Shown in pieces: positions 40,820-51,924 of a DNA stretch of 64,000 bases; the stretch's first letter is position 1, and every line of letters begins with the position of its first letter. The notes beneath the pieces are model-generated. The model did no database searches and was not told the origin of the DNA. It saw nothing but the letters and a program-made list of their open reading frames with translations. The stretch spans positions 21,899,828 through 21,963,827 of the forward strand of contig NC_047065.1 of the NCBI RefSeq assembly GCF_902459465.1, written 5' to 3'. The position numbers and the translations under genes were made by a program. The DNA comes from Asterias rubens (Eukaryota; Echinodermata; Asteroidea; Forcipulatida; Asteriidae).

Positions 40820-43521
40820 GTAAGATTTGGAATTTCTCATCATCAAGGGTTTGGGTACTTTTTGAACGTCACACACAAAACTCAATGTCCAAAGATTACG
40901 ATTTGAGGATAATGGTGGTAACAAGTACCCTATGAAGGGTTTTGGGGTACCTTTTGTAGGACACAAAACACTATGTCCACAGATTTACAATAAACTTATC
41001 ATGATTTGAAGATAACGATCGAAGTTGCAAAGCTTCCCTGTATTACTTGCTGATGTGCTGTAGTTTTTGAGAAATTAGTTCACACTCTCACGAAAATAGT
41101 TTTCCTCTCAGGAGACAAACATTGTTTCAGCATGTAAACCAAATTTACCAGTATTTACTTTACACGACTCTCCTGAAAACATTGCTCTGTGACTTTCACT
41201 TTGTTTTCACAAAAACATGACGGCTAATGAAGCTGAAACTTCTACAAGTAAATGCATATTATTTGGCTTTTGGAACTGCTCGGTTGTTTTAATTCTTTAT
41301 ATATGTAGTTGATACATTACAAGTTAAAGGAACACGTTGCCTTGGATCGGTCGAGTTGGTATTTGAAAAGCGTTTGTAACTGTTTGTTATAAAATGCATA
41401 TGGTTGGAAAGATGTTTTAAAAGAAGAATACAATGATCCACAAAAAAATGCCTCGACATTGCGTGGTTTTCCTTTTACCTCGTCGACTAATACGGTCGGC
41501 CATTTATGGGAGTCAAATTTTTTACTCCCATAAATGGCCGACCATGTTAGTTCGCAAAGCAAAAGGAAAACCACGCAATTTCAAGACATATTTGTGTGGA
41601 TCATTGTATTCTACTTTTAAAACACCTTTCCAACCATTTGCATTTCATAACAAACGGTTACAAACGCTTTCTATAGACCAACTCGTCCGATCCAAGGCAG
41701 CGAAACTCAGGAGCGATAAGTCTACTGGTTGCAGAGCGGTAGGGCATGAGTGAAGAGTTCAGAATTTAGCATTGGTTTGGACGAGTTGGTCTTTGAAAAG
41801 CGTTTGTGTTTTAAAATGCATAGGGTTTAGAAAGATGTTTTAAAAGTAGAATACAATGATCCACACAGATATCACTCGAAATTGCGTGGTTATCCTTATA
41901 GGCTTATAGGCCTACGTCGTGAACTAACACGGTCGGCCATTGGAGTCAAAAATGTCACTCCCATAAATGACCGACCGTGTTAGTTGACGAGGTAAAATGA
42001 AGACCGCGAAATTTTGAGGCATAATTGTGTGGATCATTATACATGTATTCTACTTTTAAAACATTCTTTATAACCATATGCAATTTATAAGAAACGGTTA
42101 CAAACGCTTTTAAAAGACGAACTCGACCGAGCCAAGGCAACGTGTTCCTTAATAAGACTAACATAAATACGTGCTGAAAATGTCTATGTTGGAAAATGGG
42201 TATAGTTATTTCAATGACGACGGATGTGTTTGCTCAAGGATGTTTTTGCTATGTTGACATTGAACATATTTTACCTAGCAATATCGATATAATGCATGGC
42301 AGCGAGTTGCAATAGAAATCTTTTGTTCGGCACACCCACAGTCAGTTGTGTTTCCAAACGCTTTTGTGACGTCAATGCATCTTTTGTTCAGCTTAAAGGC
42401 AGTGGACACTATTGGTAATTACTCAAAATAAATATTAGCACAGAACCTTTCTTGGTAACGAGTAATGGGAAAGGTTGATAGTATAAAACATTGTGAGAAA
42501 CAGCTCCCTCTGAAGTGATGTAGTTTTTCGAGAAAGAAGTAGTTTTCCACGAATTTGATTTCGAGCCCTCAAGTTTAGAATTTGAGGTCTCGAAATCAAG
42601 CATCTAAAAGCACACAACTTCGTGTGACAATGGTGTTTTTTCTTTCATTATTATCTTGCAACTTCGAAGACCAATGGATTCTTACAGGTTTATTATTTTA
42701 TGCATGTTATGTTGAGATACACTAAGTGAGAAAACTGGTCTTTGACACCAATAGTGTTCGTCCGGTGTCTTTAAGAGCACTGGGAGCTGTTGATATTATA
42801 AAAGCAACTGCTTGAAGCGACCCCTTTTGAAGTAATGTATAGTTTAAGAAAAAGAAGTAATTTTCCACCGAAAAATTTGAATGTCAGAAAGGCTTTTTTC
42901 CAGTGGAATATTCATTAATCTTTAAAGCCATTATACACTTTCGGAACAGAAAAAAAAAGTTCACAGATTTACAAATAACATACAGGGTTTACAGTAGGTT
43001 ATGGTGAAAGACACCTCTTGAAATATTGTTCCATGAAATGCTTTACTTATTGAGAAAACATTAAAACAATTATCAACTCTCGACATCGAGAATTACGGAT
43101 TTATAGTAAACACATGTCATGACACGGCGACAAGGTAGGGTTTTCCTGTTGTTTTCTCCTGAGTCTGATGACTGATTGAGCCTAAATTTTCACAGGTTTG
43201 TTATTTTATGTATAAGTTGTGATACACGAAGTGTGGGCCTTTGGAAAATACTGTTTACCGAAAGTGTCCAATGGCTTTAACATTAATATTTACTCCAAAA
43301 AAATGTCTCCTGCAGATGGGAGTGGTGGACTATACCAATGGGGAATAGGGGTGTTCATCGCCATCATCGTCGGCATCATCGTCTTTGCCATTTCCGTTTG
43401 CATCTGCTTTATCTGCTGTTGCTACCACTGCTGCTGCAAAAGCCCACCCCCTCCACAGACTACTGTGGTCTACTCACAAAATCACCCTCAAACAGTCGCC
43501 TACGGACACCCAGCACATTAG
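40726..43521 (+). CDS. Gene 6: SP-TM mini membrane protein without ectodomain
   Basis: Exons 40726-40819 and 43316-43521 total 300 nt, 99 residues plus stop, phase 1 junction. The 2.5 kb intron is almost wholly repeats (families D, C, A and B) and holds no CUB or LDLa exon. The mature ectodomain would be about 12 residues (IVFYDGSGGLYQ), then WGIGVFIAIIVGIIVFAIS, CICFICCCYHCCCK and a tail of about 30 residues, SPPPPQTTVVYSQNHPQ and on to AYGHPAH. It has no PPxY motif but two tail tyrosines. The stop codon lies inside the first unit of a 3' minisatellite. Confidence 0.7.
40845..41130. mobile_element. Family D partial, duplicated start
   Basis: GGGTTTGGGTACTTTTTG (40849) and GGGTTTTGGGGTACCTTTTG (40937) each begin a family D left arm with CAATGTCC/CTATGTCCACAGATTTAC. 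The right arm is mostly lost. In gene 6 intron 1. Confidence 0.6.
41324..41700. mobile_element. Family C foldback
   Basis: TTAAAGGAACACGTTGCC to CCGATCCAAGGCAGCG; centre GGCCATTTATGGGAGTC/GACTCCC mirrored. The last bases differ from the consensus. Confidence 0.8.
41778..42152. mobile_element. Family C foldback, left end lost
   Basis: GGACGAGTTGGTCTTTGAAA to CAAGGCAACGTGTTCCTTAA, in tandem with the previous copy, possibly from recombination between two insertions. Confidence 0.75.
42393..42774. mobile_element. Family A, full copy
   Basis: TTAAAGGCAGTGGACACTAT to TGTTCGTCCGGTGTCTTTAA, in gene 6 intron 1. Confidence 0.8.
42922..43280. mobile_element. Family B element next to the gene 6 TM exon
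   Basis: TTAAAGCCATTATACACTTT to GAAAGTGTCCAATGGCTTTAA. It has the same layout as family A, but its ends read GCCATT...AATGGC. It ends 36 bp before the exon. Confidence 0.75.
43316..43521 (+). CDS. Gene 6 TM/tail exon
   Basis: The acceptor is tgtctcctgcag/AT and the stop TAG is at 43519-43521. DGSGGLYQWGIGVFIAII and YHCCCK match genes 3 and 4 closely. The right end of a family B element (43280) lies only 36 bp before the exon, so much of the branch-point region is at or next to transposon sequence. Confidence 0.82.
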
Positions 43522-43936
43522 TGGACACAGATACCCTGCACATTAGTGGACACAGGTATTCTGCACATTAGTGCACACGGATATCCTGCACATTAATTTG
43601 TGGAAACGGATACCCTGCACATTAGTTGACATGGATACCCTGCACATTAGTGGACACGGATACCCTGCACATTAGTTGACATGGATACCCTGTACATTAG
43701 TGGACATGGATAACCTATACATTAGTGGACACGGATACTCTGCACATTAGTGGACACGGATACCCTGCACATTAGTGGACACGGATACCCTCACGGATAC
43801 CATGCATATTAGTTGACATGGATACCCTGTACATTAGTTGACATGGATACTCTGCACATTAGTTGACATGGATATCCTGCACATTAGTGGACACGGATAC
43901 TCTGCACATTAGTGGACACTGATACCCTGCACATTA
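43503..43936. repeat. 25-bp minisatellite overlapping the gene 6 stop
   Basis: Units CACATTAGTGGACACGGATA plus CCCTG, with TTGACATGG variants, about 17 copies. The first unit supplies the last codons (CCAGCACATTAG), so the stop TAG is part of the unit. Confidence 0.85.
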
Positions 43937-44934
43937 TGTTGAAGCTGCTGTCAACGTACTTCAACAAATCAGTTTCATCAACAAACATGAACAGTTATTA
44001 AGAACTCTTTCATATAGTTATTAGTTTTTTGAGTTCACTCTAGACGATTATTTTTTTGTAGAATGTTGAGGGCGCTGTAACTGTCTCGCGTGCATCTTTA
44101 ATCGACTCGAGCGCTGAAAATCCATTTTTTTCACATTATTTTTACCAAATTGATGGTACACATTTTTTAAATATATCCTCTGCTTACCAGTTTTCACGCT
44201 ATTATGCCTTTTTCTTTGAATTGGGAAAAAAATATGGATGCCATATATCAACCGATGCCCTAATTATCTTCATTTGTTAATATGAAGTATGCAAACATGT
44301 ATTAAAACTTGATGGACATTGAAATGTTCACACCACACACCGATCTTCAATGACTTCAACTGGCCCCATTTGTTTTGAGTTTTTCCTGTTTTCACGGCAA
44401 ACGAGAAAGTATGGTTTCCCGGTGAAGCCATACATGGAAGAAACATCTGCAGTGACTACAAGTGTTCTTTGAGACTCTACGTATGACTGTATAGCCAGCA
44501 GTTGCCTTCATTTTATTCAAAATATTTTTTTATTAAATCTTTTAAATTACCATGTTAACTTGCAAAAAGTAAAAAAAATTAAAAAATATATAAAAAGTGT
44601 GAAAAATTACTGGCTTCCAAATCTGATTATTTTTTGCCGCTAGAGGGCGCTGTTCGTTTGTGAATGAGATCTTATGGGCGGATTGATATTAGTTTTAGAC
44701 AGTGTCACTCGGTTCATTCATAAAAATGACCGGATCTAATTTAAAGATGGCGATTTGCTTTTTCTTTTGATCGTGTATGACTCTACGTGAAGGAAAACTT
44801 TGAACAAATTACGTCGGAAATGTCATTGTTTTAATTCTTCACGGAGGTGAGCATAGTAAAATATTTAATTTATGCTGTTTTATGCTGTCTTAATAGAAGT
44901 TTCATAAGGATTCAGACAAAACATTCATATCAGT
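43937..44934. other. Gene 6 downstream, unassigned
   Basis: No family repeat recognised. At 44704-44840 a short ATGGCGATTTGC frame and a CACGGAG/gtgagc donor-like site give a promoter-like look, but no coding exon follows. GAGGGCGCTGT occurs at 44067 and 44644. Confidence 0.3.
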
Positions 44935-45133
44935 TGTCGCCCAAAGTCCGCGGATATTCGGATATTAAAGAATATCCGGTTACTTGGTTGTAATTACAGA
45001 ACTATCCGGTTTATAAATAGGTATTCGCGCCCTATGCGGATATCCGGTTAAGAAAAAAAAGGCATTCGCGGTTACGGATAGGAAAACCTATTCGCCATTA
45101 ACCGGATATTCGAATAATTCGCCCAGGCTTAAT
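44935..45133. mobile_element. Inverted-repeat element rich in GGATATCCGG words
   Basis: CGCCCAAAGTCCGCGGATAT at the left; CCGGATATTCGAATAATTCG and CGCCCAGGC at the right, with several internal CCGGTTA/TAACCGG pairs. It looks like a non-autonomous hAT-type element (inference). Confidence 0.45.
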
Positions 45134-45390
45134 TTTCACTTTGCTTTATTTTTTTGCACAGCCAGTGAGCGCCAACAACATGAACAACAAAAAGCAGAAA
45201 TGTTTAGTTTTAGATGTGGGAAGAAATCCACGCAATCAGTTAGGGACTGATAACCCAATCCACATGCGATGCTCTGGTCTGAGATGGGGTTCGAACCAGG
45301 GTCCACAGAGGTGAAAGTCGGGGGAAAGCCAACTATATTCCTTATAATTCTATGAGTTATAGTTGGGACCCGTAATGAGTTTCGTTCATC

Positions 45391-46492
45391 TACTGCTCAC
45401 AAAAAGTAAGGAAACTTTTTTCAATCCAGTATATGTGTTATTATAATACTCTCTTTGTATATGGTATATATCAATACAAAGCTGAACTGTTCCTCTTTAA
45501 AATGATACCACATTTGTAATGATTACATGTTGCTGGACTTGGCTACACGAATAACAATGAGGCAAAGTCACAAATCAAATGTGCCAAAATTACCGTTGTC
45601 TGTGAACGGTCAATAGGAAATGCTCAATAATCGAACCGATCAAGCTTTTCAGAACCATTAATGGTTTACACAGATGATGATTTGCACCAGTGAGCTCATC
45701 GGACACAATGAAAAACATCATCTCATGAAAAACATCTTGTTTGATGGGTATTTGCAAAGCGATATTCTACAGCCGAATGCAGTCCCGTACTTGTAGACTC
45801 TTGAACCAAAATGCCATCTTTCAAGATGACAACGCTCGCCTAAATCGAGCCCGACTGGTGACAGACTACCTGAAAAATGTTGGGGTGCACCGGATGGATT
45901 GGCCTGCTAACAGTCCAGACCTGAATCCCATGGAACATCTGTGGGACCAGCTTGGCCTCGCTGTCCGCGCCAGAACCACCAACACATCAACTGTGGCTGA
46001 CCTAACCAGGTTCCTTATTAAAGAATGGAACGCCATCCCTCATCATCAGCGCATCACAAGACTTACAAGTGTGCAGCATGAGAAGAAGGTGCCAGGCTGT
46101 CATCAACGCCTTCGGATCATCCACTTGTTACTGAACTGTTTGTATCAATAAAGTGTATTAAGATCAGTAAGTTGTCTTGCTCTATACCAAACTTCTTGTG
46201 TCAATAATGTGGATTAAGATCAGTAAGTTGTCTTGCTTGTTTGAATTACAGTGTCAATTTGATCGTTCACACAGTAACACAAAATTGCTAATTTTGGCAC
46301 ATTTGATTTGTGACTTTGTCTCATTCTCATTAACGTGGTCAAGTCAAGCAATATGTAATCATTGCAACTGTGGTATTATCTTCAAGAAGAACAGTTCAGC
46401 TTTGCATTGATATATACCATATACAAAGAGAGTATTAAATATTAACAAATATACTGGATTGAAAAAAGTTTCCTTACTTTTTGTGAGCAGTT
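45391..46492 (+). mobile_element. Tc1/mariner element, 5' coding part deleted
   Basis: TACTGCTCACAAAAAGTAAG, GAAACTTTTTTCAATCCAGT at the left is mirrored by ACTGGATTGAAAAAAGTTTC, CTTACTTTTTGTGAGCAGT at the right. Further inside, TCTTTGTATATGGTATATAT and its mirror extend the inverted repeats beyond 100 bp. Confidence 0.82.
45809..46100 (+). pseudogene. Tc1 transposase C-terminal DDE part
   Basis: FQDDNARLNRARLVTDYL and WPANSPDLNPMEHLWDQL are the second catalytic Asp block (QDNAxxH-type, here QDDNARLN) and the PDLNPIE block of Tc1-family transposases. WNAIPHHQRITRL matches their C-terminus. The N-terminal DNA-binding half and first Asp are absent. Confidence 0.75.
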
Positions 46493-47263
46493 TATAATAT
46501 GCTTGTCAACAATCTGAGAAAAACTCCTAAATGTTTCACTTCGTTTCTGCGAACTTTGTTTGGATTAGACTCGGATGAGAAATTGCCGAGTGTGGACGGG
46601 AACGATAAGTCGTTTTGAAAGCCAACTCATCAGCTCGGTGAGTTTTTTTTTTGTTTTTTCTGTGTGTTTTTTTCAGTTTTATGAAATTGCTGATTATGCA
46701 TTATTTAGCAACCTCCTTCTCCATAATGGTAGCGATAAAGGGTGAAGGTTGCATTGTTTATGCATGCCGCAGATAATGCCTCATTCTTTATTGAGCAGTA
46801 ATTATGGGAAGTGGATGTAAATGTATAAAGCATATAAAGAGGCACTTCTAACACATTTTCAACCGTAAGAATAGATTACAAACAGATGTACATTTATTTA
46901 TAATTTTCAACGTTAAAAATTATACAAACTCGACATCCACTTGCCAAATACAAGAATACGCAAGTTTGAAATACAAAGCAGCAAAAGACCCGCACACTTA
47001 AAAGAAATGCACCAGCCAAAACAACGCTAACCGGTCACATATGACATCAAGACAACAAAGGCTGAAAAAAAACACCCAGCCTTCCTATTGTTCGTTGGTT
47101 ACATTTAAATAAATAAATAAATAAATAAATAAGCAAACAAAGGTTATCAGTGGTAAAGGTTGATGGTTGATGATGCTCTATGGGTGAACACGATATTGTA
47201 ACCCGAGATAGTTAGAATCCTGTGATCAGGGAACTTACCCGTGACTCACACATGAACAAATAT
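46493..47263. other. Unassigned intergenic DNA
   Basis: Contains an (AAAT)n run at 47107-47130 and A/T-rich text; no exon recognised. Confidence 0.35.
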
Positions 47264-47442
47264 GGCCCTTTTCGAAACCACGGCTTCGGCTTTGGATTCG
47301 GCTTGAGGCTTCGTTCTCTCGTCTGAAGCCATGGGCGCGTATAACCCAAAGCGCACACACAGTACTGTCAAAACAACCGGCGGAGCCAAGCTATAGCCTG
47401 AGCCGAATCCAAAGCCAGATCCAGTCGTTTTGAAATGGGCCT
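47264..47442. mobile_element. Family H inverted-repeat element
   Basis: GGCCCTTTTCGAAACCACGG, GCTTTGGATTCGGC and its mirror GCCGAATCCAAAGC; the right end decays to GTTTTGAAATGGGCC. Confidence 0.75.
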
Positions 47443-47913
47443 AAGACACGGTCAGCAGTTTGTTTCCTTCTGTAATATAGAAAATCGCCACCATTAAGGA
47501 TTCCCTTTTTAAAAATCGACTTCGAAGAAAAAAATCCCTATTGTAGAGGCAATTTTGATGTAAAGAAAAACAATGCCAACCAGCCATGAATTATTAGGAA
47601 GAATTAAGCAACAGCATGAAACCATTATTTTAGTCAATCATTTTTAGAGTAGTATCAAGGGACAAATTGTTACAGAAACCCTTTTTCGTCGTTCTATGGT
47701 GAAACATACTTTCAACTTGACCCTATGTAAAATCGACCAATGAAATTAATATATATTCAAAAACCTCGTGGGAGGTAAAACATTATAAATCATAGTCCTA
47801 TAATGTTGGCTTAGGTGTGTAATGATAACCGGTTAATGAGGAAGTAAATTAGTCGTTTCAAGTCAATAACCTTCTAAACATGATGCAAATATTTTTTTTT
47901 TTTTAAGAGAAGT

Positions 47914-48255
47914 TTAAGGCCATTATACACTTTCGGAACAGAAAAACAAAAAGTTCGCACAGATTAACAAATAACTTACAGGGTTTACAGAAGGTAATGG
48001 TGAAAGACTACTCTTGAAATACTATTATTCCATGAAATGCTTTCCTTTTTTAACCAACGTTAAAACAATTATCAATTACGGATTAATTCTAAACACATGT
48101 CATGACACATGGGTTTTTGTCGTTATTTTCTCCGGACTCCGATGACCGATTGAGCCTAAATTTTCACAGGTTTGTTACTTTATATATAAGTTGTGATACA
48201 CGGAGTGTGGGCCTTTGGACATATACTGTTACCAGAAAGTGTCCAATGGCTTTAA
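47914..48255. mobile_element. Family B element
   Basis: TTAAGGCCATTATACACTTT to GAAAGTGTCCAATGGCTTTAA, close to the copy at 42922. Confidence 0.75.
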
Positions 48256-48508
48256 ATGGTTTTATACGCCCCTGGTTTTATTTTGCATTTCTCCACACAC
48301 AGTTAAAAATCTCGTGGTTAGATTTTCTTGCAGACGGCACAATTTAAACGAATTTGAGGTGTTTACTGATTTATATTAGTTACGAGTTAGACTATTGACG
48401 ATATGTTTTTAACCACCAATGGTTACACATTAAGTTGAATCTTAGGTTGCAATGGCTGAAAAGTCCATATAACACGAGGTTAAAGGCAACCAGTTTCAGG
48501 CATTCTCA

Positions 48509-48580
48509 AAGAACAAACGCCATTCACTTTGATTTCAATGTTTTTGAACATTGAAATGTGAATGGCGTTTGTATGTTCGA
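48509..48580. repeat. Hairpin
   Basis: CAAACGCCATTCACTTTGAT, CAATGTTTTTGAACATTG and AATGTGAATGGCGTTTG form one nearly perfect stem. Confidence 0.7.
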
Positions 48581-48837
48581 AAAATGACTCATGTGCTTCC
48601 GAAATGGCACTGTAGCATGTACTGCTATTGGTTGCAACCAAGTTGCCTGTAAATTATTGATATAATGAATGCTTATTACTAATTCAGTCGTCTGGTAATG
48701 ACTCACAGCACCAATGTCCTATTTGCGCTGATGAGAACGAGCAACATGGTGCAATCAGTGAATGATGTATCGACCGTGTGCTGCATAGCTGGCAAGTCCT
48801 CAACTTTACCTGGGCAAGATTTCAGAGAGCTGTTTAT

Positions 48838-49214
48838 CAAAGGCACTGGACACTATTAGTAATTACCCATAATAACCTCACTTTTTAACGAGTAATGGGG
48901 AGAGGTTGATAGTATAAAACATTGTGAGAAACGGCTCCCTCTGAAGTAACGTAGTTTTCGAGAAAGAAGTAATTTTTCCAAGAATATGATTTCGGGACCT
49001 CAAGTTTAGAATTTGAGGTTTCGAAATCAAGCATCTGAAAGCACACAACTTCGTGTGACAAGTGCTTTTTCTTTTTTTCTTTCATAGTTATCTCGCAACT
49101 TCGACGACCAATCGAGCTCAAATTTTCACAGGTTGGTTATTTTATGCAATAGTTGAGATCACCAAGTGAGAAGATTGGTCTTTGATAATTACCAATAGTG
49201 TCCAGTGTCTTTAA
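48838..49214. mobile_element. Family A, full copy, followed by a partial
   Basis: AAAGGCACTGGACACTATTA to GTGTCCAGTGTCTTTAA. The closing TTAA also opens a truncated copy (TTAAAGGCACTGAACACTAT) to about 49270. Confidence 0.8.
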
Positions 49215-49547
49215 AGGCACTGAACACTATTGGTAATTACTCAAGTTAGTTGTTAGCATAAAAACTAACGAAATAGCTTAGAATTGCCTTCCTCAAAAAA
49301 GTTTCCTGATTATTCATTTAGGATTCTCTTTTTCGAATCGATTTGAAGAATTAAAATCTCCATTTTACTAAAAGAGCACTAATACGGTGGCAATTTCGGA
49401 GAGCAGAAAAAAATTGCCTTCCGTGTATACGGGATATTTAATTGATTCACAAATAGAATTTACATAACTGATCGATGACCAATCAGGAGGTCACAAAAGC
49501 AGTCGCGTCTATTACCAAAGGGTACAATTAGCATTCTGTTTAATTAT

Positions 49548-50320
49548 TAGCTGTTCCGACCGTCCGTCGGAACAGGTATTGTTTTCGTCTAGATTTTTAT
49601 TGTTTAGCTGTTCCGACCTACCGTCGGAACAGGTATTGTTTTCGTCGAGATTTTTTAAACGTTTTAGAAACGTTTTTTTCCAAAACGCCATAGGTTTAAC
49701 GCACGATTTGTGTGTGGCAAGATAATCTTAGAAACGGTAGAAATTACATACTTGAGTTCTATATTAAATCGAAGCTTAGTACGTAACTTAGTTTTTCTAC
49801 GTAGTTTTTCAAGAAATATACAACCGATTTTCAAACTGTTTTCAGTTATAGACTTCTTGGGCATTCAAGATTAGTTTGAAACACATTTGACCCCATGTTG
49901 ACCTTTACTTCCGGGTCAACCGGAAGTTGGCCCATATCTCAAGAAGTACAAAGCCAATGTTCAAACTTCAGTTATAGACTCTAAGGCAATAAATATTAAC
50001 TTTTGAAAACTGTGACCCTATGTTGACCTCTACTTCTGGGTCAACCGGAAGTGGGACTATATATCAAGATCTTCACAACCGATTGTTTTAACTTTTTCAG
50101 TTATAGACTCCTTGGCATTGCAGATTAGTCTTTGGTAGCTGTGGGCCCATGTTGACCTTTACTTGCGGGTCAACCGGGAAGTGTGACCTAATATCAAGAG
50201 CTACACATCTTTTTTGAAACTTGTTTTATCAGTTATAGATTCCTTTGGCAATGAAGCACATAATCCAAGCAAAACATCACGGAACAGCTTTGTGTTTGTT
50301 CACAAACACTTAATGTCTAG
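49548..50320 (+). mobile_element. Helitron-like element with internal tandem repeats
   Basis: The 3' side reads GTGTTTG-TTCA-CAAACAC (50292-50309), then TTAATGT and CTAG followed by T. A hairpin shortly before CTRR is the Helitron 3' signature. Left part: AGCTGTTCCGACCGTCCGTC and GGAACAGGTATTG occur twice (49549, 49614). Middle: three to four units of 126-132 bp starting GTTATAGACT (49845, 49971, 50100, 50232), each with an inverted TTCCGGGTCAACCGGAAGT core. The 5' end is not fixed and no TC start was confirmed. Confidence 0.45.
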
Positions 50321-50508
50321 TATTTAGTATTGATTTGTTTAAGTGTTCGTTGCGTAAGATATTTATAAATGTTTAGATAACATAACAATACTTTTATAAC
50401 AGAAATAAAACAGTACAGGATTTTGAACTGTTGATTTTCTATATACTAGAGAAAAAAACTGAGTTGTTTGAATGGAATCGTCAGGTTAAATATTTGTCTC
50501 CAACGCTT

Positions 50509-50894
50509 TTAAAGGCAGTGGACACTGTTGGTAAGTGTCGACGACTAGCATTCTCACTTGGTGTATCTCAACATATGCATAAAATAACAAACCTGTGAAA
50601 ATTGTAGCTCAATCGGTCATCGAACTTGCAAGATAGTAATGAAAGAAAAAAACACCCTTGTCACACGAAGTTGTGTGCGTTTAGATGGTTGATTTCGAGA
50701 CCTCAGTTTCTAAATCTGAGGTTTCGAAATCAATTTCGTGGAAAACTACTTATTTAACGAAAACTATGGCACTTCAGAGGGAGCCGTTTCTCACAATGTT
50801 TTATACCATCAACCTCTCCCCATTACTCGTCACCAAGCAAAGTTTTATGCTAATAACTATTTCGAGAAATGACCAATAGTGTCCACTGCCTTTA
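50509..50894. mobile_element. Family A, full copy
   Basis: TTAAAGGCAGTGGACACTGT to AGTGTCCACTGCCTTTA; palindrome GATTTCGAGACCTCAG ... CTGAGGTTTCGAAATC. Confidence 0.8.
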
Positions 50895-51924
50895 TTAATA
50901 ATATTTTGAAAACCGGATTGAATAACCGAGAAGCGTCAGAATTGCATTTCATGTGCATCACGGTTGTCCTATATCCTGTAGTAAATTTGAATATTCATTT
51001 TTTCGCGATTCTGACCAATCAGATTATTCCGTCTACTTTTGGACAATATGTATCGCCATAAAACAAAATGAACAAGATTCACAGGGATTAATGGTCGGGG
51101 TTAACCCACAAGAGGGCGCTATTTCAGGTAATATTATTGGCTACACGCAGACAACAAAAAAGACAAGATCACCGACTTGGAATGAAGCATACAGCTCTCA
51201 CTGCTGTACGATGTTCATTGCCCCCCATTTAGGCCCCATATATTACACAATGTAGGCCTATAATATGCATGTATCCCAGTGCATTCATTAAGACTGATTA
51301 TCTCAGAGAGATAAACATCTTTTCAGACACTAACGAACACTTAGGATAAATTCTTGGTATGTGCCCTTGAACCATTCCCTTGCTTGCCTTGCTTTATATG
51401 GTTGAACCTCTAATGTTTCCCCCATGGTTGAACAAGCAAAGAGAAAGGACAGAGAAAGTGCGCCCTATACAGTACATATAGACCGTGTTATTACTGACTG
51501 TACTGAACGTGTCGGCCCTACACAAAATGTTAATGTCCACAATCATGCATAAAACATGTGTTCTATTATAATACTGCAACGCATCCAGGCCCCGGGGCCC
51601 ATCGCCAGGGTAGACCTACAAGGTTGTTTTTTTGTGTTGCCTCCCCGCTGTGAGCGTCTATGCCCATGCATACGTGATAAACAACGCCCTGCAGAATTAT
51701 GTCTGTAATAGAGCTCCTCCGTGCATAGAGCAAGGACCAGTATTTTTCCTCCGGATGAGCATGTTGGCCTCGAATTTATGTGCAATTATCTCCCCGGGAT
51801 CTCTTGCATATTATTAATGATGAACAAATTGACAACTAAATCACTATTGTCGCTTCCATCTCTATCGACCGCCAGTATAGTGTTGCAATTACTGCACCAC
51901 TTCCCAACAATTGTTAGTTTTTGT
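50895..51924. other. Unassigned intergenic DNA
   Basis: No exon or repeat family recognised; several short frames on both strands lack motifs. TGCATACGTGATAAACAACG and nearby text show no second copy in the window. Confidence 0.35.

Noticed and set aside
43503-43936. CRISPR-like regular array
   Set aside because: The units are contiguous with no unique spacers, and the DNA is eukaryotic; it is a minisatellite.
44704-44840. First exon of another gene (ATGGCGATTTGC, donor-like CACGGAG/gtgagc)
   Set aside because: The frame closes after a few codons and no downstream exon with family features follows before gene 7.
49845-50280. Second CRISPR-like pattern
   Set aside because: Units of 126-132 bp with diverged whole-unit similarity; an internal tandem repeat of a mobile element.
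4736-50879. Recurring short ORFs reading MLDFETSNSKLEVSKSN-like peptides
   Set aside because: They recur because family A elements carry them on the GATTTCGAGACCTCAA palindrome; they occur in both orientations and are broken differently in each copy. Not a protein family.
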